This document shows positions 28,750 through 37,484 of a stretch of 64,000 nucleotides of DNA, piece by piece (the stretch's first letter is position 1; every line of letters begins with the position of its first letter). The stretch spans positions 372,001-436,000 of the forward strand of contig NZ_JABEKU010000001.1 in the NCBI RefSeq assembly GCF_013283665.1, given 5' to 3'. The notes under the pieces are model-generated. The model did no database searches and was not told where the DNA came from. It was given only the letters and a program-made list of their open reading frames with translations. Made by a program: the position numbers and the translations under genes. Source of the DNA: Ensifer sesbaniae. Its GTDB lineage: Bacteria; Pseudomonadota; Alphaproteobacteria; Rhizobiales; Rhizobiaceae.

Positions 28750-29175
28750 TCAGGGCGTCAGATACAGGATAACGGCATAGCGCGCCGCCTTGCCGATCGA
28801 GACGAACAGCAGGAACAGCGGCAGCGGCATGCGCAACAGGCCGGCAACCAGCGTCAACGGGTCGCCGATGACGGGAAGCCAGGAGAGCAGCAGCACGGGC
28901 TGGCCGTAGCGGGCAAAGAGCGCCTCGGCCTTTTGCCGGCCGGCCGCCGAAACCGGAAACCAGCGCCGCCCTTCGAAGCGGATGAGAAAACGCCCCAGCG
29001 CGAAATTGACGACGGCGCCGAGCACGTTGCCGAGCGTCGCCGCGACGAAGAGGGCGGATCGACCCGTCTCTCTGTGCAAGGCCGCGGCAACGACCGCAGC
29101 CTCGGACATGCCGAAGAGCAGCGTCGCCGACAGGAACGCAGCGGAAAAGACGCCGGCGAGAATTCCGAAATCCAG
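28750..29175 (-). CDS. YqaA-family small membrane protein (SNARE-associated/VTT fold)
   Basis: 141 residues if translation begins at the CTG at 29175. Without it the first ATG is at 29109, and the product would lose the conserved N-terminal helix with FLSATLLFGMSEAAVV, the hallmark of YqaA. Full length then equals E. coli YqaA. Between 29109 and the upstream stop there is no ATG, GTG or TTG. AGGAGC lies 6 bases before the CTG and overlaps the stop of the upstream SelW-like gene, which suggests coupled initiation. Other motifs: TLGNVLGAVVNFALGRF and YGQPVLLLSWLPVIGDPLTL. The fold is that of DedA/VTT membrane proteins, thought to act on lipids. Confidence 0.78.
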   Translation of the reverse strand: MDFGILAGVFSAAFLSATLLFGMSEAAVVAAALHRETGRSALFVAATLGNVLGAVVNFALGRFLIRFEGRRWFPVSAAGRQKAEALFARYGQPVLLLSWLPVIGDPLTLVAGLLRMPLPLFLLFVSIGKAARYAVILYLTP

Positions 29176-29177
29176 GA

Positions 29178-29459
29178 TCAGCTCCTGTCCGTATGGCCGA
29201 GATCGCGCTCCGGCTCGATGATATCGCGGATACGCTGCTTCAGTTCCTTGGGGCCGGGAAAGCCGCCATCGCGCTTGCGCTCCCAGACGAGCGCGTCATC
29301 GACCCGGATTTCGAAATTTCCGCCGGTACCGGGAATGAGCGCCACTTCGCCAAGCGATTGTCCGAACGTCTGCAGCAATTCCTGCGCCATCCAGCCGGCG
29401 CGCAGGAGCCAGTTGCACTGGGTGCAATAGAGGATGGTGATGCGCGGCTTCTGGTCCAT
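29178..29459 (-). CDS. SelW/SelT-like (Rdx family) thioredoxin-fold protein
   Basis: 93 residues from ATG 29459. CxxC motif near the N-terminus (ILYCTQCNWLLR, Cys12 and Cys15), followed by AGWMAQELLQTFG, the strand ALIPGTGGNFEIRVDD and WERKRDGGFPGPKELKQRIR. This is the Cys version of selenoprotein W-type redox proteins; the physiological partner is unknown. It directly precedes and probably couples to yqaA. Confidence 0.88.
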   Translation of the reverse strand: MDQKPRITILYCTQCNWLLRAGWMAQELLQTFGQSLGEVALIPGTGGNFEIRVDDALVWERKRDGGFPGPKELKQRIRDIIEPERDLGHTDRS

Positions 29460-29678
29460 GGCTTGGTCTCGGACATGTCTCGGAGCGGCGACCATACCGG
29501 CGGCGTCTGGCGGAAACAACTGCGTCGCGCTTACCGTAGCTGCTCACGCCGCGCTCACACAATTGTCAACCAGTTTAGTCAATGTTTTATCGGCAGGTAG
29601 CTTGCTTTGAGCGGGCGGCGCGGAGAGAGATGCGGCATTGCACAAATTGTCGCACCCCAACCGCCGGAGAGGCCCTTC

Positions 29679-30134
29679 ATGACCGACGTCACCGTTTCCA
29701 GTTCCCGCCCGCGCGCCATCTTGCCGGCGCTGGAAAAGATCTATCTGCCGCTCGATGGCTTTGCCGAGACGTTGCTGCGCGTACTCGCCGGTGCCCTGCT
29801 GGCCGTCCATGGCTTCGGCAAGATCACGGATCCCTTCGGCGCGATCGGCATGGTCGAAGGCCTGGGTTTCTATCCCGGCGTCTTCTGGTCGCCGCTTCTC
29901 GCCGCCACCGAATTCTTCGGCGGCATCCTGGTTGCGATCGGCCTGCTGACGCGCCCGGCGGCTTTCGCCGGCATGATCGTTCTGCTCGTCACCGTCTATT
30001 TCCACGGCGTCGTGCAGGGCGAGGGCCTGTTCGGTGCCGAGAAGTCGATCCTCTGGGCGGCGATCCTGTTCTTCTTCGCCATCCGCGGCGCCAACGGCCA
30101 GTCGGTCGACGCCAGGCTCGGCAAGCAGTTCTGA
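29679..30134 (+). CDS. DoxX-family membrane protein
   Basis: 151 residues; ATG 29679 follows GGAGAGG. Four hydrophobic helices with family features: LLRVLAGALLAVHGFGKITD, FYPGVFWSPLLAATEFFGGI, LVAIGLLTRPAAFAGMIVLL and a final helix. DoxX-type proteins are inner-membrane proteins linked to redox or thiol metabolism, mostly of unknown mechanism. Monocistronic, with a clear terminator. Confidence 0.85.
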   Translation: MTDVTVSSSRPRAILPALEKIYLPLDGFAETLLRVLAGALLAVHGFGKITDPFGAIGMVEGLGFYPGVFWSPLLAATEFFGGILVAIGLLTRPAAFAGMIVLLVTVYFHGVVQGEGLFGAEKSILWAAILFFFAIRGANGQSVDARLGKQF

Positions 30135-30155
30135 TCGATCGCACGATGAACGGGG

Positions 30156-30192
30156 AAACGGGGAGGTGGCGAAAGCCGGCCTCCCCGTTTTT
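30156..30192 (+). terminator. intrinsic terminator after the DoxX gene
   Basis: AAACGGGGAGG (30156-30166) with CCTCCCCGTTT (30180-30190), followed by T. Confidence 0.85.
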
Positions 30193-30233
30193 CGTTTGGC
30201 GGCATGTAATGGCGGTCGACCTTCAGAGAATAC

Positions 30234-30277
30234 GCAATTCCGGACAGAAAACCGTTTCACACCTTTCCTGGAATTGC
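30234..30277 (-). repeat. 44-bp inverted-end repeat, copy c
   Basis: GCAATTCC (30234-30241) and GGAATTGC (30270-30277) at the ends; interior GGACAGAAAACCGTTTCACA. The last codons and stop of the rnk-like gene (stop at 30257) lie inside it. Confidence 0.8.
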
Positions 30278-30670
30278 TTGGGGCGTCACGCTGCGGATGG
30301 TCATGCGATGCACCTTCCCGGACCGGTCCTGCCAGTCGATCGACTGGCCGACGGAAAGGCCGATCAAAGCCGCTCCAACAGGCGTCAGCACCGAGATGCG
30401 TCCGGCCTCGATATCGGCCTCGCCGGGATAGACGAGCGTCACCTGCTTGGCAAAGCCGTTGTCGGCGTCAAAGGCAACGCTGGAACCCATCTGCACGCTG
30501 TCAGCCGGCAGCGCGCCCGGCGCGCCGATGCGAGCGCGGTCGAGCTCGCAGAGAAGCGATTCGGCCACGTCGGGCACGCGATCGAGCGCCGATGAGGCCA
30601 ATGCCGTCAGCCGCTTGTGGTCCTCGGCATTGATGATGATGGAGGGAAGTTTCTTGCGGGATGCCGCCAT
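30257..30670 (-). CDS. rnk: nucleoside diphosphate kinase regulator (Rnk/GreA-fold)
   Basis: 137 residues from ATG 30670. N-terminal helical hairpin (ITING-like start SIIINAEDHKRLTALASSAL) and the GreA-type C-terminal beta domain: MGSSVAFDADNGFAKQVTLV, YPGEADIEAGRISVLTPVGA, ALIGLSVGQSIDW. Rnk proteins bind RNA polymerase near the secondary channel. The final residues (QAIPGKV) and the stop are encoded by the 44-bp repeat copy c, so the C-terminus differs from what relatives without the repeat would have. Confidence 0.88.
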   Translation of the reverse strand: MAASRKKLPSIIINAEDHKRLTALASSALDRVPDVAESLLCELDRARIGAPGALPADSVQMGSSVAFDADNGFAKQVTLVYPGEADIEAGRISVLTPVGAALIGLSVGQSIDWQDRSGKVHRMTIRSVTPQAIPGKV

Positions 30671-31026
30671 GATGTGACCTGCCGTGTTCGGCCGTGGCGC
30701 CTGCGGGCGCGCTCGGAATCGAATTTCTGGGAATTCGGCGCTGTTCAGCCGCGTCTGAAATTTCTTCTGTCGACGCGAAAGGCTCCCCTCACCCGGAGAG
30801 CGCAAACATCCGGGCCGGGGTCAGGTTCCTGCGATCGGGCACACCCGGAAGCAGTGATAGGAAGAAGTCGTCGACATCATGATGCCGCAAGGGTCGGAAA
30901 GTTTGACCAGGAAGTCAAGACCCGTACCGGGGCGCGGCAAAGCGCGGGGTGCGGATCATCGCGCCTCTTGAACAGCGGCCGCGCTCGTGATCAATCTCGG
31001 TTCGCGACGGCGAAGGGAAGGTGACG
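30671..31026. other. intergenic region between rnk and the amidotransferase operon
   Basis: 356 bases without a supportable gene. It contains an inverted repeat TTGAC (30903-30907) / GTCAA (30914-30918) and a short GC palindrome at about 30929-30944. No promoter is clear. Confidence 0.45.
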
Positions 31027-31782
31027 ATGCGGGTTTTGGTGGTTGAAAACATGGCGAAGACCGAGCTCGGCCAGGTCGGCACGGCGCTTCGCGAGGTCAA
31101 GGCGCAGATCGAGATCCATCGCGCCTATCTTGGCGATACCATTCCTGCAACGCCCGAGGGTTATGATGCGCTCGTCGTGCTCGGTGGCGAGCAGAGCGCG
31201 CTCGATGATGCTGCCTATCCCTATCTGCCTGACCTGGCCGCGCTGATGCGCGCTTTCGGCGACAGCGGCCGCTCCGTGCTTGGCATCTGCCTCGGAAGCC
31301 AGCTTCTCGCGCGGGCCTATGGCGCCGAAAATCTGCTGGGCGCCGCCAGGGAGTTCGGCTGGTGCCAGGTCCAGGTGCGCGCCGAAGGCGCCGAGGACCC
31401 GGTGCTCTCCAGCGTCGGCCAGAGCTTCCCGATCTTCCAATGGCACGGCGATACCTTCTCGTTGCCTGATGGCGCTGTGCACCTCGCCGAAAACGCTGTC
31501 ACCACCCATCAGGCCTTCCGCATCGGCCGCGCCGCCTATGGCACTCAATTCCATTTCGAGGCGGACACGCACCTGGTCGAGGATTGGAACCGTGCCTTCC
31601 CGGATACGATCAACCGGCTCGACCCCACCTGGCTTGCCCGCTATCGCGAGCACGCTGCCCGCCATGGCCGAGCGGCCGATGCTGCCGGCCTGGCGCTGGC
31701 GCGCGCCTGGGTGGCGACGATCGGTCGCCGGGAGGGCGTCGGGATGAATAAGGATCCCGTTCTGGAGGAGGTAGACGGATGA
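31027..31782 (+). CDS. type 1 glutamine amidotransferase (GMP-synthase-like)
   Basis: 251 residues from ATG 31027 (GTG 31021 is also in frame). Stand-alone class I GATase: nucleophile Cys88 in LGICLGSQLLARAYG, the strand FQWHGDTFSLP, and the catalytic His/Glu pair in YGTQFHFEADTHLV. No synthase domain follows, so the acceptor of the ammonia, or an independent hydrolase activity on gamma-glutamyl compounds, is unknown. First gene of a tight operon; the stop overlaps the next start (ATGA at 31779). Confidence 0.88.
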   Translation: MRVLVVENMAKTELGQVGTALREVKAQIEIHRAYLGDTIPATPEGYDALVVLGGEQSALDDAAYPYLPDLAALMRAFGDSGRSVLGICLGSQLLARAYGAENLLGAAREFGWCQVQVRAEGAEDPVLSSVGQSFPIFQWHGDTFSLPDGAVHLAENAVTTHQAFRIGRAAYGTQFHFEADTHLVEDWNRAFPDTINRLDPTWLARYREHAARHGRAADAAGLALARAWVATIGRREGVGMNKDPVLEEVDG

Positions 31783-32258
31783 GTGGAACACTGAACGGCG
31801 GCTGCTTCTGCGGCAAGATCCGCTATCGGCTGAAGGCCGCGCCGATGTTCGTCAACTGCTGTCACTGTAGCGATTGCCAGCGCCAGGTCGGCAGTGCCTT
31901 CGTCGTCAACGGCGTCATCGAGCGCGAAAACATCGAGCTCACCGAGGGCGAGCCCGTTGTCGTCACGCTCCCCACCGACAGCGGTCGCCCGCACGACGTC
32001 TATCGTTGCGCCGAATGCCAGACGGCGCTCTGGAGCGACTACGGCCGGCGCGGCTGGCTCTCCTTCCTTCGCATTGCCAGCCTCGATCGGCCCTCGGACT
32101 TCCCGCCGGATGCGCACATTTTCACTCGCTCCAAGGTGAAGTGGCTGTCGCTCGAGGGCGGCGCCCCGGCCTTCGAGGTCTATTACGACATGAAGACCAT
32201 GTGGCCGGCCGAAAGCCTGGCACGACGCGAGGCGGCGGAAGCAAAGGCAAAGGCGTGA
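31779..32258 (+). CDS. GFA-family (glutathione-dependent formaldehyde-activating-like) protein
   Basis: 159 residues. Zinc-binding cysteines in the family order: [22 protein letters not shown] and [11 protein letters not shown], with the [10 protein letters not shown] strand. Members bind glutathione or are simply Zn structural proteins; formaldehyde activation has been shown for few. It overlaps the genes before (ATGA) and after (GTGA), giving strong translational coupling. Confidence 0.87.
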   Translation: MSGTLNGGCFCGKIRYRLKAAPMFVNCCHCSDCQRQVGSAFVVNGVIERENIELTEGEPVVVTLPTDSGRPHDVYRCAECQTALWSDYGRRGWLSFLRIASLDRPSDFPPDAHIFTRSKVKWLSLEGGAPAFEVYYDMKTMWPAESLARREAAEAKAKA

Positions 32259-32830
32259 CCGCCAGCGAACGCGACAAGATGGCCGCTGGCGAGTGGTACT
32301 CGTGCCTCGACGACGAACTCGACGCGCTTCGCCTCACGGCGCGTGAAGCGGTCCACCAGCACAACACCATGCCGCCGGCGGAGCGTGGAAGCATGGCGCC
32401 TGCCTTGCGCGCGCTGTTCGGTGCGGTCGCCGATGACGTCTTCATCGAGGCGCCGTTCCATTGTTCCTACGGCATCAACATCCATCTCGGCGCCCGCGTC
32501 TATCTCAACGCCGGCTGCACCATCCTCGATAGCGGTCGGGTGACGATCGGCGAGGGGACGATGCTCGGGCCAAGCGTGCAGATCTATTGCGCCGAACACC
32601 ACAAGGATGCCGCGCTCCGGGGGCAGGGCCTCGAAGTCGCTCGCCCTGTGACGATCGGCTCGGATGTCTGGATCGGCGGCGGCGCGATCATTCTCGGTGG
32701 GGTCACAATCGGCGACGGCGCGATCGTCGGCGCGGGTTCGGTGGTGACGAAGGACGTGCCCGCCGGCGCGATCGTCGTCGGCAACCCGGCGCGCCCGCTG
32801 CCCAGCGCCCCTATATCGGGAGAGGCGTGA
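32255..32830 (+). CDS. hexapeptide-repeat sugar O-acetyltransferase (Maa/NodL-like)
   Basis: 191 residues from GTG 32255, overlapping the previous stop. The N-terminal maltose-acetyltransferase segment [19 protein letters not shown] is followed by left-handed beta-helix repeats ([20 protein letters not shown]), the catalytic His region [10 protein letters not shown], and [20 protein letters not shown] with [20 protein letters not shown]. It acetylates a sugar hydroxyl with acetyl-CoA. NodL is a relative, but no nod genes are near, so a general sugar or detoxifying role is more likely. Confidence 0.9.
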   Translation: MTASERDKMAAGEWYSCLDDELDALRLTAREAVHQHNTMPPAERGSMAPALRALFGAVADDVFIEAPFHCSYGINIHLGARVYLNAGCTILDSGRVTIGEGTMLGPSVQIYCAEHHKDAALRGQGLEVARPVTIGSDVWIGGGAIILGGVTIGDGAIVGAGSVVTKDVPAGAIVVGNPARPLPSAPISGEA

Positions 32831-32932
32831 ACCGGCTCCGTCCGGAACTGCGTGATTGCAAGGGCCGGATCAGCCTCATCGTTCCAGCGGACGGATGAAA
32901 TGATCCGGGCGATTTCAGGAGGACAATTTTCG

Positions 32933-33436
32933 ATGACGAATGAGATGAAGACGATCCATGTACGCCCGGCGCGACCCGACGACGCACCGGCACTCTGCGC
33001 CTTCCTGAACGAGATCATCCGGATCGGCGGCACCACCGCCCACCAGACGCCGTTCACGCCCGAAAGCTTCGTTGCCCACTATCTCGCCGGCCCCGGCTTT
33101 GTGAGCTGCTTCGTCGCCGAGGACGAGAATGGTGAACCTTGCGCCTTCCAGGCGCTGGATCGCTGGGACGGAATACCCGAGGACTGGGCCGACATCGGCA
33201 CCTTCTCCCGCCCCGGCAACAAGGTGCCCGGCGCCGGCACCGCGCTCTTCAAGGCCACTTGCGACCACGCCCGCTCGATCGGCCTCAAGGCGCTCAACGC
33301 CACCATCCGCGCCGACAACCTGGGCGGCCTCACCTATTACGGCAAGATGGGCTTCGTCGACTACAAGGTCGACAAGGCCGTGCCGCTGAACGATGGGCGC
33401 TTGGTGGATCGGATCTCGAAGCGGTATCTGCTTTGA
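32933..33436 (+). CDS. GNAT-family N-acetyltransferase
   Basis: 167 residues from ATG 32933, preceded by AGGAGG. GNAT fold: IHVRPARPDDAPALCAFLNE at the start, acetyl-CoA loop region SRPGNKVPGAGTALFKATCD, and the C-terminal LNATIRADNLGGLTYYGKMG and GFVDYKVDK. The overall pattern is close to phosphinothricin-type acetyltransferases of the GNAT group; the substrate is not determined. About 100 bases after the O-acetyltransferase and probably part of the same transcript. Confidence 0.85.
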   Translation: MTNEMKTIHVRPARPDDAPALCAFLNEIIRIGGTTAHQTPFTPESFVAHYLAGPGFVSCFVAEDENGEPCAFQALDRWDGIPEDWADIGTFSRPGNKVPGAGTALFKATCDHARSIGLKALNATIRADNLGGLTYYGKMGFVDYKVDKAVPLNDGRLVDRISKRYLL

Positions 33437-33478
33437 GGGGTGAGATCTGTCGCTGGGCGGGCCAAACCGCCCACGGTC

Positions 33479-33501
33479 ATCCTCGGGCTTGACCCGAGGA
33501 T
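33479..33501. repeat. palindromic repeat ATCCTCGGG/CCCGAGGAT
   Basis: Perfect 9-bp stem (33479-33487 with 33493-33501) with loop CTTGA, in the context GGTCATCC...GGATCCAG. This matches a short palindrome common in alphaproteobacterial intergenic DNA. It lies between convergent genes (GNAT and lepA) and may act as a weak terminator. Confidence 0.65.
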
Positions 33502-33546
33502 CCAGTCGCAAGCCGACCCGAGGGCTATTGCCGTGCAACGCGCTCT

Positions 33547-35373
33547 TTACTCGTCGCCCATCTTCAGCGCGGCGATGAAGGCTTCCTGCGGGATCTCCAC
33601 CTTGCCGAACTGGCGCATGCGCTTCTTGCCGGCCTTCTGCTTTTCCAAGAGCTTGCGCTTGCGGGTGGCGTCGCCGCCGTAGCACTTGGCCGTCACGTCC
33701 TTGCGCAGGGCCGAGATGGTTTCGCGGGCGATGACGTTGCCGCCGATCGCCGCCTGGATCGGGATCTTGAACATGTGCTTCGGGATCAGCTCCTTGAGCT
33801 TCTCGCACATTTCGCGGCCGCGCTTTTCGGCCGCCATCCGATGCACCATCATCGACAGCGCGTCGACCGGCTCGCCGTTGACGAGGATCGACATCTTCAC
33901 GAGGTTGCCTTCCTTGTGCTCGGTGATCTGGTAGTCGAACGAGGCATAGCCCTTGGAGATCGACTTCAGCCGGTCGTAGAAGTCGAACACGACTTCGTTG
34001 AGCGGCAGGTCGTAGGTCAGCATCGCGCGGGTGCCGACATAGGTCAGCTCGATCTGGATGCCGCGGCGGTCCTGGCAGAGCTTGAGGATGCCGCCGAGAT
34101 AGTCGTCGGGCGTCAGGATCGTCGCGCGGATCCACGGCTCGTGGATCTCGGCGATCTTGACGACATCGGGCATGTCGGCCGGGTTGTGCAGCTCGCGCTC
34201 CGTGCCGTCGGTCATGAACAGCTTGTAGACGACCGAAGGCGCGGTTGCGATCAGGTCGAGGTCGAACTCGCGCTCCAGGCGCTCCTGGATGATTTCGAGG
34301 TGCAGGAGGCCGAGGAAGCCGCAGCGGAAGCCGAAGCCGAGCGCTGCCGACGATTCCATTTCGAAGGAGAACGACGCGTCGTTGAGGCGCAGCTTGCCCA
34401 TCGCCGAGCGCAGATCCTCGAAGTCGGCGGCGTCGACCGGGAAGAGGCCGCAGAAGACCACCGGCTGCGCCGGCTTGAAGCCCGGCAGGGCCTTGTCGGT
34501 CGGGCGCTTGTCCTCGGTGATGGTATCGCCGACGCGGGTATCGGCCACTTCCTTGATCGAAGCGGTGATGAAGCCGATCTCGCCCGGCCCCAGCGCGTCC
34601 ATGTTGACCATCTTCGGCGTCAGCACGCCGACACGTTCGATCGTGTACTTGGCGTCGGTGCCCATCATGCGGATGGTCATGCCCTTCTTGAGCGTGCCGT
34701 CGATGATGCGCACGAGAACCATGACGCCGAGATAGGTGTCGTACCAGCTATCGACCAGCAACGCCTTCAAGGGAGCCGCATCGCCGCCTTCGCTCTTCGG
34801 CGCCGGCAGCTTGGTGACGATCGCTTCGAGCACATCAGGGATGCCGAGGCCGGTCTTGGCCGAGATCAGCACGGCGTCGGAGGCGTCGATGCCGATCACT
34901 TCCTCGATCTGCTCCTTGATGCGGTCGGGTTCGGCCGCCGGCAGGTCGATCTTGTTGAGCACGGTGACGAGCTCGTGGTTGTTGTCGATCGCCTGATAGA
35001 CGTTGGCGAGCGTCTGGGCCTCGACGCCCTGGGAGGCGTCGACGACGAGCAGCGAGCCTTCGCAGGCCGACAGCGAACGCGAGACTTCGTAGGCGAAGTC
35101 GACGTGGCCGGGGGTGTCGATCAGGTTCAGCACATAGGTTTCGCCGTCATTGGCCTTGTAGTGCAGGCGCACCGTCTGGGCCTTGATGGTGATGCCGCGC
35201 TCGCGCTCGATATCCATGCTGTCGAGCACCTGCTCGGACATTTCCCGCTCGGCGAGGCCGCCGGTGGACTGGATCAGCCGGTCGGCAAGCGTCGACTTGC
35301 CGTGGTCGATGTGGGCCACGATCGAGAAGTTGCGGATATGCGAAAGGGGCGTCTTCGAAGATGTTGTGCTCAT
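33547..35373 (-). CDS. lepA: translation elongation factor 4
   Basis: 608 residues from ATG 35373. Translational GTPase that binds stalled or mistranslocated ribosomes. G domain: [16 protein letters not shown] (G1), [12 protein letters not shown] (G2), [18 protein letters not shown] (G3), [13 protein letters not shown] (G4). EF-G-like domains II, III and V follow. The LepA-specific C-terminal domain includes [52 protein letters not shown] and [18 protein letters not shown]. Full length. Convergent with the GNAT gene. Confidence 0.98.
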   Translation of the reverse strand: MSTTSSKTPLSHIRNFSIVAHIDHGKSTLADRLIQSTGGLAEREMSEQVLDSMDIERERGITIKAQTVRLHYKANDGETYVLNLIDTPGHVDFAYEVSRSLSACEGSLLVVDASQGVEAQTLANVYQAIDNNHELVTVLNKIDLPAAEPDRIKEQIEEVIGIDASDAVLISAKTGLGIPDVLEAIVTKLPAPKSEGGDAAPLKALLVDSWYDTYLGVMVLVRIIDGTLKKGMTIRMMGTDAKYTIERVGVLTPKMVNMDALGPGEIGFITASIKEVADTRVGDTITEDKRPTDKALPGFKPAQPVVFCGLFPVDAADFEDLRSAMGKLRLNDASFSFEMESSAALGFGFRCGFLGLLHLEIIQERLEREFDLDLIATAPSVVYKLFMTDGTERELHNPADMPDVVKIAEIHEPWIRATILTPDDYLGGILKLCQDRRGIQIELTYVGTRAMLTYDLPLNEVVFDFYDRLKSISKGYASFDYQITEHKEGNLVKMSILVNGEPVDALSMMVHRMAAEKRGREMCEKLKELIPKHMFKIPIQAAIGGNVIARETISALRKDVTAKCYGGDATRKRKLLEKQKAGKKRMRQFGKVEIPQEAFIAALKMGDE

Positions 35374-35443
35374 GGGCCGCATATAGCAGCGCCTTCAACC
35401 GCCGCAAAGCGGGAAATGAAGGCTTCGTTCACTATAAATCGGC

Positions 35444-36685
35444 CTATTCGGCGCCCGCCTCGGCATCGACGAGCGCGCCGGCATTCGGCACCTGCGCGCT
35501 CCTGATCTCGAAGCTCTCGCGCTCGGCCGCCGGCACCTCGTCGCGTTTCCTCAGCCGCATGAGCACGAAGAGGGCGTAGAGGGCGGCAACGGCCATCGCC
35601 GCATAGATGAAGGTGCGCTGCCCGAACACCGGTGTCAGCAGCGTCACCAGCATCGGCACGACGGTCGCGGCGATCGACCAGGCAACCAGCATGGTGCTGG
35701 CAAGTGGCACGAAATCCGCGGGGTCCGTGCGGTCGTTGGCGTGCGCATTCGCGATCGAATAGACGGTCTCGACCGCGCCGGCAAAGAGCGCGAAGACCAG
35801 CATCAGCAGGATCAGATTGCCGAAGGAGGCCGAAAGCGCAAAGAAACCGGCGGCGAGGATCAACAGGCAGGTGCCGATTAACACGAGCCGTCGGTCGATC
35901 CGGTCGGACAGCGTTCCCATCGGGTACTGGATGGCGATGAGCCCGAACTGCATCACGAACATGAGGTTGGCGACATCGCTCTGGCTGACGTCGTTGGCGG
36001 CCGCATAGATCGGGGTGAAGCCCTGCACCACCATCGACAGGCCGCCGGCGGCCAGCACGCCGATGAAGGCGACGGGGGAATTGCGCCAGACCATCGGGAT
36101 GTCGATGCTGACCTTGGCGGGCGCCGGCGGCGTCGGCAGTCGCGTCAGCCCGATCGGCAGCAGCGCAAGCGCAGTGAAGAAGATGGTGACGAGTGGCGGC
36201 AGGTTGCCGTCGGCCGGGATCTGCCCGAACAGCCAGGCGCCGGTACCGAGCCCGATGACATAGGCCATGTAGAACAGCGCCATCGCCTTGCCGCGCCAGT
36301 GGTTCTCGCTCGCATGGTTGAGCCAGCTCTGGGCGATGATGAAATTGGTGTTGCCGGATGCGCCGTAAAGGCCGCGGGCAAGCACCCACAAGAGCGGATG
36401 CACGCCGAGCGCGATCGTCAGCGCCGAGAGGATGACGAGCGCCATCGAGCAGGAAAAGGCGCGGGCATGGCCGACCCGGCGGATCATCGGCCCGGCGATG
36501 ACGCAGCCGATCAGCCCGCCGAAGGCGATCATGGTGACGGCCGCACCCGGCACCCAGTCCGGCGCGTCCGAGCGCGTCAGCGCGAAGGGCACATAGGCGA
36601 GCATCATGCCGTTGCCGATCGCGACCGCCGTCATCGAGGTGACGATGCTGGCGATCGAGGTCAGCGAGGAGGGCTGCTTTGTCAT
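35444..36685 (-). CDS. MFS transporter
   Basis: 413 residues from ATG 36685 (a TTG at 36691 is in frame). Twelve hydrophobic helices. The loop 2-3 region reads GPMIRRVGHARAF in place of the canonical G-x-L-a-D-R-x-G, and TLSDRIDRRLVL lies at the symmetric loop 8-9. Resembles the YcaD/DUF-type branch of MFS_1. Substrate unknown. It is divergent from the XRE-cupin regulator (36889), which makes regulation by that protein likely. The C-terminus has a 40-residue charged tail. Confidence 0.85.
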   Translation of the reverse strand: MTKQPSSLTSIASIVTSMTAVAIGNGMMLAYVPFALTRSDAPDWVPGAAVTMIAFGGLIGCVIAGPMIRRVGHARAFSCSMALVILSALTIALGVHPLLWVLARGLYGASGNTNFIIAQSWLNHASENHWRGKAMALFYMAYVIGLGTGAWLFGQIPADGNLPPLVTIFFTALALLPIGLTRLPTPPAPAKVSIDIPMVWRNSPVAFIGVLAAGGLSMVVQGFTPIYAAANDVSQSDVANLMFVMQFGLIAIQYPMGTLSDRIDRRLVLIGTCLLILAAGFFALSASFGNLILLMLVFALFAGAVETVYSIANAHANDRTDPADFVPLASTMLVAWSIAATVVPMLVTLLTPVFGQRTFIYAAMAVAALYALFVLMRLRKRDEVPAAERESFEIRSAQVPNAGALVDAEAGAE

Positions 36686-36860
36686 GTCCAACCTGTCGAT
36701 GAAGGCGCACCTGAAGGGCGCACGGGCGTGATCAATGAGAACCGTCTAAAGTATTGAAGTGTAAGCTTTTCTCGTTTCCGTTCGCGAAACCGCGACCATA
36801 GCAGAAAGACCTTTGTCGTGCTGTCGCCAAAGCGGCATCGCATGCCCGTATTTTAATCTT

Positions 36861-36899
36861 TCTCAGTCTTGACTCCACTATATGAGAAATGCAATCTCA
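36861..36899. promoter_or_regulatory. TCTCA/TGAGA half-sites at the XRE-cupin start
   Basis: Three copies of one 5-base half-site: TCTCA 36861-36865, TGAGA 36883-36887, TCTCA 36895-36899. Two inverted pairs can form, one across the start codon at 36889. Candidate operator for autoregulation and for control of the divergent MFS gene. Confidence 0.4.
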
Positions 36900-37482
36900 A
36901 ATAATGGAAAACGTCACCGACCCTCTCGAATATGCCATCGGCGAGCGGATCCGCACGCTGCGCACCGAACAGAACCTGACGCTCGACGAGCTTGCCAGCA
37001 GTTCCGGCGTCAGCCGCGCGATGATCTCGCGCATCGAGCGCGGCGAGGCGAGCCCGACCGCCCAGCTTCTCGCCAAGCTCTGCAGCGCGCTCAGCACGAC
37101 GCTCTCAGCCCTTTTTGCCTTCGACACCAAGGAGGCGTCGCCGCTTGCGAAACGTGTCGACCAGCGGCTCTGGCGTGATCCTGAGTCCGGCTATTTGCGC
37201 CGCTCGGTTTCGCCCGATGGTCTCGGCTCGCCCGTCGATATCGTCGAGGTCGAGTTTCCGCCGGGCGCCCGTGTCGTGTTCGAGCGCCAACCGTCCGACC
37301 GGGGCATCACCCAGCATCTCTGGCTGTTTTCCGGCCGGCTGGAACTGACAACCGAATCCGGCTCCCACTCGCTCGAGCCAGGCGACTGCCTGTTCATGGC
37401 TCTGGGGGCAGGCCACATCTTCCACAACCCCTATGATGAGCCGGCTCACTATGCCGTCATCCTCTGCCGCACCAAGGTTTGA
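36889..37482 (+). CDS. XRE-family regulator with cupin sensor domain
   Basis: 197 residues from ATG 36889 (ATG 36904 possible; neither has a good ribosome site). The helix-turn-helix occupies residues 15-70: IGERIRTLRTEQNLTLDELA and SGVSRAMISRIERGEASPTA. The C-terminal cupin barrel (residues 115-195) has PPGARVVFERQ, WLFSGRLELTTESGSHSLEP, GDCLFMALGAGHIFHNP. Such proteins bind a small ligand or metal in the cupin and control neighbouring transporters. It is 2 bases upstream of a GNAT gene and divergent from an MFS gene, a typical three-gene module. Confidence 0.9.
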   Translation: MQSQIMENVTDPLEYAIGERIRTLRTEQNLTLDELASSSGVSRAMISRIERGEASPTAQLLAKLCSALSTTLSALFAFDTKEASPLAKRVDQRLWRDPESGYLRRSVSPDGLGSPVDIVEVEFPPGARVVFERQPSDRGITQHLWLFSGRLELTTESGSHSLEPGDCLFMALGAGHIFHNPYDEPAHYAVILCRTKV

Positions 37483-37484
37483 AC

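Noticed and set aside
36869..36884. TTGACT and TATATG near the XRE-cupin start
   Set aside because: Only 4 bases apart, so not a sigma-70 promoter.
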